DNA of 34,627 bases from a bacterium. GTDB lineage: Bacteria > Elusimicrobiota > Elusimicrobia > Elusimicrobiales > UBA9959. Below, one piece after another: positions 1-8,101 of this stretch. The notes under the pieces are model-generated. The model searched no databases. It worked only from the letters and a program-made list of their open reading frames with translations, and was not told the DNA's origin. The position numbers and the translations under genes were made by a program. The stretch lies in the NCBI GenBank assembly GCA_021811405.1, contig JAJZOZ010000011.1, positions 1-34,627 of the forward strand. Direction: 5' to 3'. Within the stretch, counting starts at the first letter, position 1. Each line of letters opens with the position of its first letter.

Positions 1-83
1 AAGGAGTACTTGCGGGCCCAGTTGACGGCCTCGTCGAGGCGCGTCGTCAGGTAGGAGTGGCCGAACAGCGTCTCTAATCCCAT
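1..83 (-). CDS. nuoB: NADH-quinone oxidoreductase subunit B, N-terminal fragment (runs off window)
   Basis: Reverse complement from ATG at 83 reads MGLETLFGHSYLTTRLDEAVNWARKYS..., NuoB-like, directly downstream of and overlapping nuoA. Confidence 0.8.
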   Translation of the reverse strand, partial: MGLETLFGHSYLTTRLDEAVNWARKYS

Positions 84-427
84 TCCAGGGCTCCTTTCTT
101 CACCGCGTAGACCAGGCCGGCCAGCAGCACGCCGAGGAAGCCGGCCATCGCCCAGAAGGCGGCGGGACCGAGCTGGCGCAGCGAGACGGCCCACGGGTAG
201 AGGAAGACAATCTCCACGTCGAACATCACGAACAGCACGGCCACCAGGTAGAAGTTGACGCGGGCCATGCCGCGCGGTTCCATGGCCGGGGGCATGCCGC
301 ACTCGAAAGGTTCCTGCTTGACGGGGGTGCGCTTCTTCGGCCCGAACAGGGCCGAGAGGACCACCATCCCGCCCGCCACGGCGAGACCGAAACCTGCTGT
401 AAGTAGGATGGCCAGATATTGCCGCAT
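74..427 (-). CDS. nuoA: NADH-quinone oxidoreductase subunit A
   Basis: 117 aa, three TM segments, motif FECGMPP...R..FYLVAVLFVMFDVEIVFLYPWAV typical of NuoA. Confidence 0.95.
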   Translation of the reverse strand: MRQYLAILLTAGFGLAVAGGMVVLSALFGPKKRTPVKQEPFECGMPPAMEPRGMARVNFYLVAVLFVMFDVEIVFLYPWAVSLRQLGPAAFWAMAGFLGVLLAGLVYAVKKGALEWD

Positions 428-434
428 CGTTTAA

Positions 435-440
435 ATTCTA
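435..440 (-). promoter_or_regulatory. -10-like TAGAAT 7 nt upstream of nuoA ATG (putative leaderless promoter)
   Basis: Minus strand TAGAAT-TTAAACG-ATG; no Shine-Dalgarno; -35 weak. Confidence 0.5.
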
Positions 441-537
441 CAAAAATAATCCGGTTTTCTGTAGGCCTTTGCCCGCATTTTTTTACCGCGCCCGATTAGA
501 TGCGCGGGAACGCCTAAAAGTTTCAGCGGAACTTATA

Positions 538-543
538 TATAAT
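538..543 (+). promoter_or_regulatory. -10 TATAAT 8 nt upstream of the ATG at 552 (putative leaderless promoter)
   Basis: acttataTATAATcccttatcATG; no Shine-Dalgarno between. Confidence 0.5.
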
Positions 544-551
544 CCCTTATC

Positions 552-1394
552 ATGAGGATCCTGGTGCTCGGGGGCGGCGGTTTCGTGGGCGGCGCGCTGC
601 TGCGGCGGCTGGCCGGCCACGAGCTGGTGGTCCCTTCGCGCGCTCCGGCGCGGCTGAAGGCGGCCGGCCTGCCGGGCAGTTTCCCCCCGTTCCGCGAGGA
701 CCTGGCCGCGCTGGTGGAGGAAGTCCGGCCCGAGGCCGTGGTGAACCTGCTCGGTATAATAAAGGAAGAGGCGGGCGAGACCTTCGAAAAAGTCCACTTC
801 GAATATACCAGGCGGCTGGCGGCAGGCGCCTCCCGGGCCGGCGTGCGCCGCTTCGTGCAGATGTCGGCCCTCGGGGCCGACCCGGCCTCCCGCTCCCGCT
901 ACCAGGCCAGCAAAGGCCGCGCCGAGGCCTGGCTCGCCTCCTCCGGCCTGGAGCATACCGTCTTCCGGCCTTCGCTGATAACCGGGCCCGGCCAGCGCCT
1001 CTTCGCCGACCTGGCGCGCCTGGCGCGGGTGCTGCCTTTCCTGGCGGCCCCGGCCGACGCCTGGGCCGCGCCGGTGAACGTGGAGGACGTGGCGGACTGT
1101 TTCGCCAAGGCCGTCCTGGAGGGGCTGCCCGCCGGGCTCTACGAGCTGGCCGGAGAGGAGAGGTTGGATTACGCCGAGCTCTTCAGGCGCGGCCTCGCGG
1201 CCGCCGGGGCGCCGCGGCGCCCGGTGATCGGGGTGCCGAAGGCCGTCTTCCTGCCGCTGCTGCCGCTTTTTTCGCTGCTGCCGTCCCCGCCGCTGACGGC
1301 GGACCAGTACAGGATGCTGGCGGCGCCCAACGTGCCGTCGGGCCGCTATCCCGGCGTAGCGGAGATACTCGGCGGGGTCCGTCCCGCCTTCTAG
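552..1394 (+). CDS. NAD(P)-binding epimerase/dehydratase, complex I NDUFA9-like
   Basis: MRILVLGGGGFVGGALLRRL Rossmann motif, extended/atypical SDR; divergent from nuoAB. Confidence 0.85.
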   Translation: MRILVLGGGGFVGGALLRRLAGHELVVPSRAPARLKAAGLPGSFPPFREDLAALVEEVRPEAVVNLLGIIKEEAGETFEKVHFEYTRRLAAGASRAGVRRFVQMSALGADPASRSRYQASKGRAEAWLASSGLEHTVFRPSLITGPGQRLFADLARLARVLPFLAAPADAWAAPVNVEDVADCFAKAVLEGLPAGLYELAGEERLDYAELFRRGLAAAGAPRRPVIGVPKAVFLPLLPLFSLLPSPPLTADQYRMLAAPNVPSGRYPGVAEILGGVRPAF

Positions 1395-1396
1395 AG

Positions 1397-2113
1397 TTAT
1401 TCCTTTAAGAGGATCTTGAGGGCGCTGCGGGCGTCCCTGGTGAGGCGCGCGTCTATCAGGCCGCGCCTGACGGCCCTGGCCTGCGCTTCGCCGGCCCAGT
1501 ACCGCCCGCCTTCCTTTACAAGCCTGGCCAGGATGGCGTCGGCGAAGCGTTCCAGCTCCGCCTGCGGCAGCGGCGGCGCGGCCTGGCGGCCCGCCGGCGG
1601 CGGCTTCAGGCGGGCGCCTGAAAGCTCGTAGGCGGCCACGGCCACGGCCTGCCCCAGGTTCATCGAGGGCTGGGCGGGGCGCGTAGGGATATTGAGGATG
1701 GCCGAGCAGTGCGAGAGGTCTTCCTTGGTGAGCCCGGTCTTCTCCCCCCCGAAAAGGATGCCGGCCTTCCCTCCGGCGGCCGCGGCCAGCGCGGCAGCCT
1801 CGGAGAGCGGGCGTACGTCCCGGTCGGGCTTCAGGCGGTGCAGCGAGGAGGTGCCGAAAAGCACCGAGCAGTCCGCCGCGGCCGAGGGGATGTCGGCGTA
1901 GAGCCGCGTCTTCTCTATTATCTCCATGGCCCCGATAGCCGAGACCGAGGCCTCGGCGCGCCAGCAGGCCTCGGCTTCCGCCCAGTCCGAGGCGAAGGCC
2001 CCGGCCAGCGCCAGGTCCGTGAAACCGAAGTTGGCCATGGCCCGCGCCGCGGCCCCGATGTTGTCAGGGTTGCGCGGGCGGACGAGGATGAACTTTATGC
2101 GGGGCTGGGTCAT
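1397..2113 (-). CDS. trmJ: SpoU/TrmH-superfamily RNA methyltransferase, TrmJ-like
   Basis: Start trimmed to MTQPRIKFILVRPRNPDNIGAAARAMANFGF; GILFGGEKTGLT...; IPTRPAQPSMNLGQAVAVAAYEL motifs. The upstream part of the supplied ORF overlaps the thioredoxin gene in another frame. Confidence 0.85.
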   Translation of the reverse strand: MTQPRIKFILVRPRNPDNIGAAARAMANFGFTDLALAGAFASDWAEAEACWRAEASVSAIGAMEIIEKTRLYADIPSAAADCSVLFGTSSLHRLKPDRDVRPLSEAAALAAAAGGKAGILFGGEKTGLTKEDLSHCSAILNIPTRPAQPSMNLGQAVAVAAYELSGARLKPPPAGRQAAPPLPQAELERFADAILARLVKEGGRYWAGEAQARAVRRGLIDARLTRDARSALKILLKE

Positions 2114-2433
2114 TTGCGCGGCAGGCGCCTGGCCACGAACTCGGCCAGCTGGGCCGCGTTCAGGCCGCGCCCCAGCGCGCCGTCCAGGCGGGCGGCCGTC
2201 CTGCCGCCGCTGAAGATGATGACGGTGGGGACCACGTCCACCGAGAACTTGTCCTCCAGTTCGGGGACGTCGTCGACGCTGACGGCGATGAACCGGGGGT
2301 CGCGGCCGGCCTCCTTCTCGAAGGCCGGCATGAACATGGAGCAGAAGGGGCACCAGGGCGAGTAGAACAGGGCCGCCCTGTCCCCGGCGGAAAGTTCGGC
2401 GTCGAATTCGGTCTTGCTGGAGATCTTCTTCAT
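2110..2433 (-). CDS. Thioredoxin-family protein
   Basis: ALFYSPWCPFCSMFMPAFEK (CPFC active site), VVPTVIIFSGG; 4-nt overlap with trmJ-like gene. Confidence 0.85.
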   Translation of the reverse strand: MKKISSKTEFDAELSAGDRAALFYSPWCPFCSMFMPAFEKEAGRDPRFIAVSVDDVPELEDKFSVDVVPTVIIFSGGRTAARLDGALGRGLNAAQLAEFVARRLPRK

Positions 2434-2450
2434 GGGGGCTCCCGTGCCGC

Positions 2451-3137
2451 TCAGATCTCGCCGCGGCGGATCTCGTGGGTGCGCAGGTAGTCCAGCGCGT
2501 TCCTGGCGGCGGCCTGCTGGGCTTCCTTCTTGTTGCGGCCGGAGCCCAGGCCCAGCGTCTTCCTGCCGAGGTGGACCCGCACCGTGAACACCTTCTCGTG
2601 CTCGGGGCCGGTCTCCTCCATCAGCTCGTAGTCGGGCGGGCGCTTATGCCGCTTCTGGATGAGCTCCTGCAGCGCGCTCTTGTGGTCCACGTCGAGCGCG
2701 GCCGGCACCTGGCCTTCCAGCCAGGGCAGGACTATCGCTTCGACGCTCTTGATCCCGCCGTCCATGTAGACGGCGCCCAGCACGGCCTCCATCGCGTTGG
2801 CGAGGATGCTGTGGCGGCTCGTGCCGCCGGTGAGCTGTTCGCCGGCGCCGAGGTTCAGGTGCCGGCCGAGGCCGATCGCCTCGGCCCAGCGCGCCAGGTT
2901 GGCGCGCGAAACTATGGCCGAGCGCGTTTTTGACAGGAACCCCTCGTCCTCCGAGGGGTTCCTCCGGAAAAGGTAATAGGATACGATCAGGCCCAACACG
3001 CTGTCGCCCAGGAATTCCAGGCGCTCGTTGTGCCGCGGGGACCCCGTTTCAGTCGCGTGCGACTTGTGGGTCAGGGCTTCCGCCAGCAGCTCTTTGTCCC
3101 TGAATGCGTATCCTATTACTTCTTCAAGCGAAGACAT
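2451..3137 (-). CDS. rnc: Ribonuclease III
   Basis: HNERLEFLGDSVLGLIVSYYL signature, C-terminal dsRBD (SALQELIQKRHKRPPDYEL...). Confidence 0.95.
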   Translation of the reverse strand: MSSLEEVIGYAFRDKELLAEALTHKSHATETGSPRHNERLEFLGDSVLGLIVSYYLFRRNPSEDEGFLSKTRSAIVSRANLARWAEAIGLGRHLNLGAGEQLTGGTSRHSILANAMEAVLGAVYMDGGIKSVEAIVLPWLEGQVPAALDVDHKSALQELIQKRHKRPPDYELMEETGPEHEKVFTVRVHLGRKTLGLGSGRNKKEAQQAAARNALDYLRTHEIRRGEI

Positions 3138-3155
3138 CGGGTCCCGTTCGGGAGC

Positions 3156-3410
3156 TCAGTCTTTCTTGCCGGACTTTTCCTTTATGTAGTCGATGGCCAT
3201 GCCGACGGTCCGGATCTTCTCGGCGTCCTCGTCGGGGATCTCGATGTCGAATTCCTCTTCGAGCGCCATCACGAGCTCGACGGTGTCGAGGGAGTCGGCG
3301 CCGAGGTCCTGCACGAACTGGGCCTGCGGGGTGACCTCGGCCGCGTCCACGGCCAGCTGCTCGACGATGATCTTCTTGACTCTCTCTTCCAGGTTTTCGG
3401 TGACTGCCAT
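3156..3410 (-). CDS. acpP: Acyl carrier protein
   Basis: [36 protein letters not shown] phosphopantetheine site. Confidence 0.97.
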   Translation of the reverse strand: MAVTENLEERVKKIIVEQLAVDAAEVTPQAQFVQDLGADSLDTVELVMALEEEFDIEIPDEDAEKIRTVGMAIDYIKEKSGKKD

Positions 3411-3445
3411 TGCGTTTGCCTCCTGCTGAGTATGGATCCGCTAAA

Positions 3446-4192
3446 TCACATGTAGAGCCCGCCGTTGACGGCGAGCACCTGGCCCGTTATATAGGCCGAA
3501 TCGTCCGAGGCCAGGAACAGCGCGGCCTTCGCTACCTCGCCGGGCTCGCCCATGCGGCCCAGCGGGATCATCTCCGAGATCTTCGCCTTGGCCTCGTCCT
3601 TGAGGGTTTCGGTCATCCGGGTGCGGATGAAGCCGGGCGCGACCGCGTTGACGAGCACCTGGCGCGGCGCGAACTCGCGCGCGAGCGACTTGGTCAGGCC
3701 GATCAGGCCGGCCTTGGAGGCCGAGTAGTTGGCCTGCCCCGCCTGGCCGCTCTGGCCCACGACGGAAGAAATGTTCACGATGCGGCCCGAACGGGCCTTA
3801 AGCATCAGCTTCGAGGCGGCCTTCGCCATCAGGAAGGCGCCCTTGAGGTTCACGTCGATCACGGCGGAGAAATCAGCTTCCTTCATGCGCAGCACGAGGT
3901 TGTCCTTCGTGATGCCCGCGTTGTTGACGAGGATGTCCAGCCTGCCGAAGGCCTGTTCGGCCTCCGCGACGGCCCGCTCGCAGTCGGCCTCTTTGGAGAC
4001 GTCCAGCCCGAGCCCGAGCGTCTTCGCGCCGGTCTTCGCGGCGATGTCGGCCGCGGCGGCGGCGGAATCGGCCTGCGAGAGGTCCGCCACGGCGACCGAG
4101 GCGCCTTCGGCGGCGAAGGCCAGGGCTATCTCCAGGCCTATGCCGCGGGCGGCGCCGGTGACGAGGGCGGTTTTCCCTTCGAGGCGTTTCAC
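3446..4192 (-). CDS. fabG: 3-oxoacyl-ACP reductase
   Basis: GTG start at 4192: (V)KRLEGKTALVTGAARGIGLEIA; NNAGITKDNLVLRM; YSASKAGLIGLTKSLARE. Confidence 0.95.
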   Translation of the reverse strand: MKRLEGKTALVTGAARGIGLEIALAFAAEGASVAVADLSQADSAAAAADIAAKTGAKTLGLGLDVSKEADCERAVAEAEQAFGRLDILVNNAGITKDNLVLRMKEADFSAVIDVNLKGAFLMAKAASKLMLKARSGRIVNISSVVGQSGQAGQANYSASKAGLIGLTKSLAREFAPRQVLVNAVAPGFIRTRMTETLKDEAKAKISEMIPLGRMGEPGEVAKAALFLASDDSAYITGQVLAVNGGLYM

Positions 4193-5217
4193 GCTTCCTG
4201 CTCCTTGGCCTCGGCTATCCGGTCCTTGACCTGCTCCATGCGCTTGCGGATGTTGGGGACCATCCCGGCAGAGGCCAGCTCCCCCCCGACGCGCACGGCG
4301 TTGAGGACGGCGGTCGGCGTGATGCGGCCGTGGCAGACGAGGACGACGCCGTTGACGCCCAGCAGCGGCGCGCCGCCGTAGACGTCCACGCTCATCTTCG
4401 CCTTCATCTCGGTGAAGAGCTTGCGCATCAGCAGCGCGCCTATCTTGTAGGTGAACTTGCGCATGATCTGCTCTTTGAGCATCTTGAAGACCACCTTGGC
4501 GGTGCCTTCGTAGAGCTTCAGCGCGACGTTGCCGGTGAAGCCGTCGGCCACGACCACGTCGGTCACGCCTTCGGGGATGTCGCGGCCTTCCACCGGGCCG
4601 TAGAAATTGACGCCCATGTTCTTGATCAGCGGCAGCGTCTCCTGCACCAGCGTGTCGCCCTTGGTCTCCTCCTCGCCGATGGAGAGCAGCCCCACCGAGG
4701 GGTTCTCCAGGCGGAAGAGCGACTGCATGTAGACCGAGCCCATCACGGCGAACTGCGCGAGGTGCCAGGGCTTGCAGTCCATGTTGGCGCCCGCGTCGAG
4801 CAGGATCGTGGTGCCTTTGGCGGTCGGCAGCGGGGCCGCGATGGCGGGGCGGATGACGCCGGGGATGCGCTTGAGGGTGAGCAGCGAGGCCACCATGATG
4901 GCCCCGGAGTTGCCGGCCGACACGAAAGCGTCGGCCTTGCCGTCCCGCACGAGGCCGGCGCCCACCATCAGCGAGCAGTCCGGCTTCGAACGGCACTCCT
5001 CCACGGGCTCGGCGTCCATGCCGACGACGTGCGGGGCATGGACGATCGAGACGCGCTCCGGGTCCTGCGCGCCGTGACGGCGCAGCTCCTCCCTGATCTC
5101 GGGGTCCCTGCCTACGAGTATGATCTCGTGCGGCAGCTTCTTTGCCGCCAGCAGGGCCCCCTCGATGTTGGGCTTCAGGCCGAAGTCGCCCCCGTGGGCG
5201 TCAAGCGCTATTCGCAT
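4189..5217 (-). CDS. plsX: Phosphate acyltransferase PlsX
   Basis: MRIALDAHGGDFGLKPNIEGALLA...GNSGAIM...LLDAGANMDCKPWHLAQFA. Confidence 0.95.
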   Translation of the reverse strand: MRIALDAHGGDFGLKPNIEGALLAAKKLPHEIILVGRDPEIREELRRHGAQDPERVSIVHAPHVVGMDAEPVEECRSKPDCSLMVGAGLVRDGKADAFVSAGNSGAIMVASLLTLKRIPGVIRPAIAAPLPTAKGTTILLDAGANMDCKPWHLAQFAVMGSVYMQSLFRLENPSVGLLSIGEEETKGDTLVQETLPLIKNMGVNFYGPVEGRDIPEGVTDVVVADGFTGNVALKLYEGTAKVVFKMLKEQIMRKFTYKIGALLMRKLFTEMKAKMSVDVYGGAPLLGVNGVVLVCHGRITPTAVLNAVRVGGELASAGMVPNIRKRMEQVKDRIAEAKEQEA

Positions 5218-5226
5218 CGGCTGGGA

Positions 5227-5439
5227 CTATTTCTGTTCCCGGCCTTCTTCGCCCTTGGCGGCCTTCTGGGCCACTTCGATCTTGCCGTTGTAGGCGCCGC
5301 AGGACGGGCAGACGCGGTGCGGCAGGCGCAGCGCGCCGCACTGGGGGCAGGCGGAGAGCGACTTCACTTCCAGCTTCCAGTTCTGCGCCCGGCGGGAATC
5401 CCTGCGGGACGGTGTGTGTTTGCGTTTAGGGTTAGGCAT
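5227..5439 (-). CDS. rpmF: 50S ribosomal protein L32
   Basis: MPNPKRKHTPSRRDSRRAQNW; Zn-ribbon CPQC...CPSCGAYNGK. Confidence 0.95.
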   Translation of the reverse strand: MPNPKRKHTPSRRDSRRAQNWKLEVKSLSACPQCGALRLPHRVCPSCGAYNGKIEVAQKAAKGEEGREQK

Positions 5440-5455
5440 CGTAGCTCCTCGTAGT

Positions 5456-5956
5456 TCACTTCGAATTCTTTCCGGGCCCCTCGGGGCCTTTCAGCTTGAG
5501 GCCCTTCAGGGCCTCGAACGGGCTGGACTTGTCCGGCCTGCAGCCGCAGGTCTCGCGGTTCCGGTTGGCCCCGCAGGAGGGGCAGCGCCCCTTGCAGGCC
5601 TCCGAACACAGGACCTTTATAGGCGCGAGCAGGGCGGCGGTCTCCCTTATAACTTCGCGCGTATCTATATATTCTAGCGAATCCGGGTAGACCTCGTCAA
5701 AAGAGTCCTCGTACTGCCGGACCACCGGGTCGCCGCAGCGGGAGCATTCCAGCCTCAGTTCGGCGCGGACGCGGCCCTCCAGCAGCACCGAGTCCCCCCC
5801 GACGGAGAAGTCTAGTTCCGCGGACAGCTTCCGGAGGACGTCCGGGGCGCCGAAGACGTCGGCGTAGGCGGCCGGGGAAAGCTCGAGGACGGCGTTGAGG
5901 CCGCCCTGTTCCCTGATGTCGGCGTATTTGAAGACTAACGGGTCGTGTTCCGCCAT
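5456..5956 (-). CDS. YceD/DUF177 family protein
   Basis: LECSRCGDPVVRQYEDSFDEVY...CKGRCPSCGANRNRETCGC, directly upstream of rpmF. Start set at MAEHDPLVFKY; the upstream 18 codons sit over a promoter. Confidence 0.85.
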   Translation of the reverse strand: MAEHDPLVFKYADIREQGGLNAVLELSPAAYADVFGAPDVLRKLSAELDFSVGGDSVLLEGRVRAELRLECSRCGDPVVRQYEDSFDEVYPDSLEYIDTREVIRETAALLAPIKVLCSEACKGRCPSCGANRNRETCGCRPDKSSPFEALKGLKLKGPEGPGKNSK

Positions 5957-5964
5957 AAGATAAC

Positions 5965-5994
5965 AAGATATCAACTATGGGCGGGGCTAGTCAA
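5965..5994 (-). promoter_or_regulatory. Sigma-70-like promoter for yceD-rpmF-plsX...: TTGACT-N18-TATCTT
   Basis: Minus strand TTGACTAGCCCCGCCCATAGTTGATATCTT followed by 8 nt then ATG (5956). Confidence 0.6.
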
Positions 5995-6014
5995 CGGCGG
6001 GCCGCGGCGGAGCG

Positions 6015-6959
6015 CTAGGAGCCGGCCTTCTCGGCGACCGCCCAGGGCGGCCGGCGGTTGGCGCTGTGGTAGGTGCGGATCAGCACTTCCGCCATCAGGC
6101 CCATGAAGGCGAACTGGACGGCCACGAGGGCGAAGAAGATAGCCACGAGGAAGAGCGGCTGGTCCTTGACGAAGACGCCGTTATGCAGCTTGTTGTAGAG
6201 CGTGTAGCCCGCCATCAGCGAGGAGGCGGCCAGCATCGCGAAGCTGATGCCGCCGAACAGGTAGATCGGCTTCGTGATGAAGTCGCCCATGAACTTGACG
6301 GTCAGCAGGTCCAGCACCACCTTGAACGTGCGGGCGATGCCGTACTTGGAGCTGCCCTTCAGGCGGGGCCGGTGGTTGACCGGCATCTCCGTCACCTTCG
6401 CGCCGGCGTAGGCCAGGATGGCCGGCAGGAAACGGTGCATCTCTCCGTAGAGGTCCGCCGACTTGAGCAGCTGGGCGCGGTAGACCTTCAGCGTGCAGCC
6501 GAAGTCGTGCAGCCTTACGCCGGTGACGGCCGAGATGATCCAGTTGGCGGCGCGCGACGGCAGGATGCGGGAGAAGAAGGCGTCGCGGCGGTCGCGGCGC
6601 CAGCCGCTGACCACGTCGGTGCCGGCCGCGGCGGCCGCGAACAGGCGCGGGATGTCCTCCGGGTCGTTCTGCCCGTCGGCGTCCAGCGTGACTATCCATT
6701 CCCCCCGCGCCTCGGCTATGCCGGCCGCGAGCGCGGCGGTCTGGCCGTAGTTCTTGGCGAGGCGCAGGGCCCTGTGGCCGGGGCGGGAGGCGAAATCTTT
6801 CAGGAGCGCGAAGGAGCCGTCGGAGCTGCCGTCGTCCACCCAGACGGTCTCGGCGGGCACGCCGAGGCGGGCCAGCGCGGCGGAGAGCTCGCGCTCCAGT
6901 TCCTCCAGGCTCTCGCGTTCGTTGAAGACGGGGATAACGGCCGAGACGACTGGGTTCAT
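6015..6959 (-). CDS. Family 2 glycosyltransferase (DPM1/undecaprenyl-P sugar transferase-like) with two C-terminal TM helices
   Basis: VSAVIPVFNERESLEELERELSAAL; WVDDGSSDGS; TLDADGQNDPEDIPRL; two C-terminal TM segments. Confidence 0.9.
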   Translation of the reverse strand: MNPVVSAVIPVFNERESLEELERELSAALARLGVPAETVWVDDGSSDGSFALLKDFASRPGHRALRLAKNYGQTAALAAGIAEARGEWIVTLDADGQNDPEDIPRLFAAAAAGTDVVSGWRRDRRDAFFSRILPSRAANWIISAVTGVRLHDFGCTLKVYRAQLLKSADLYGEMHRFLPAILAYAGAKVTEMPVNHRPRLKGSSKYGIARTFKVVLDLLTVKFMGDFITKPIYLFGGISFAMLAASSLMAGYTLYNKLHNGVFVKDQPLFLVAIFFALVAVQFAFMGLMAEVLIRTYHSANRRPPWAVAEKAGS

Positions 6960-8101
6960 CTTTCGTTTCCTTTCGCGGCCAACAGCGAGGAATAAAGTCC
7001 CTCCTGCCGGCGCACCATCCTGTCGATGTCGAAATCGGAGAGATCGGTGGCGGCGGCTCCGGCGGCCAGCCGCGCCCTCAGGCCGGCGTCGTCCAGGAGC
7101 CGGCCGAGGGCGGCGCAGAAGGCGTCCAGGTCCCCCTGCGGCACCGGGAAGCCGTTGATCCCTTCCTTGAGGATGTCGGTGACCCCGTCGGTGGCGTAGC
7201 AGACGGCCGGCAGGCCGGTCCTCAGGGCCTCGACGAGGGCGCGGGGCAGGCCCTCCCAGTAGGAGGTCAGCGCGAACACGTCCGAGGCCGCGAGCAGCTC
7301 CGCCGTGTCCTCGCGCCAGCCGGTGAAGAGGCAGCTCCTCTCCAGCCCGCGCTCTTTGGCGGCGGACCTAAGACTTTCCAGCTCTTCCCCTCCGCCGACG
7401 AAGACGAAGCGGGCCGACGGGCGGTCTTTCGAGAGCCGGGCCGCGGCCTCGAGGAAATGGCCGGGGTTCTTCTGCGGTTTGGCGTTGCCTATGCTTATGA
7501 TAACGGTGTCCGAGGCGGACAGGCCCAGCCCGGCGCGCTTGAGTTCCCGGTCGGTCCGGGCCGGGTAGGCGCCCAGCGCTATGCCGCTGCGTATCAGCGC
7601 GTATTTCTTCGGGTCGCCTATGCCCAGTTCCCGGGCCGTCGCCATGTTCGCCTCCGAGACGAAGACCAGCGAGTCCGAGAACCGGGCGCAGAATTTTTCC
7701 AGGGCTATATAGAGGTTCCTCTTGAGAAAGCCCTGCCTCGGGTGGAAGCCGAAGCCGTGGAAGGTATGTATTATCACCGGCACTCCGGCGGCGCGGGCGG
7801 CCACGCGGCCCAGTATGCCGGCCTTGGAGGAATGCGTGTGGACGATGTCCGGCTTCCGCTCCCGCAGTATGCGGCGCAGTTCGAAGACGGCGCGCAGGTC
7901 CTTCAGCGGCGAGATCTCTCGCACCAGATTTTCGGCGTAGACGATGTTCCTGTCCCCGACCCTGTGCTCCAGGTCGCCCCAATGCCCGCAGACGATGTAC
8001 GGCTCGAAGCGGGACCTGTCGAGCGTGCGGACCGTGTGCAGGGTGTTGGCCTGGGCCCCGCCGAAGTCCAGGCGGGTTATGACGTGCGCTACCTTCACCA
8101 T
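6956..8101 (-). CDS. Family 4 glycosyltransferase
   Basis: VAHVITRLDFGGAQANTLHTVR; VHTHSSKAGILGRVAA; YWEGLPRALVEAL (EX7E intact). Confidence 0.9.
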   Translation of the reverse strand: MVKVAHVITRLDFGGAQANTLHTVRTLDRSRFEPYIVCGHWGDLEHRVGDRNIVYAENLVREISPLKDLRAVFELRRILRERKPDIVHTHSSKAGILGRVAARAAGVPVIIHTFHGFGFHPRQGFLKRNLYIALEKFCARFSDSLVFVSEANMATARELGIGDPKKYALIRSGIALGAYPARTDRELKRAGLGLSASDTVIISIGNAKPQKNPGHFLEAAARLSKDRPSARFVFVGGGEELESLRSAAKERGLERSCLFTGWREDTAELLAASDVFALTSYWEGLPRALVEALRTGLPAVCYATDGVTDILKEGINGFPVPQGDLDAFCAALGRLLDDAGLRARLAAGAAATDLSDFDIDRMVRRQEGLYSSLLAAKGNER

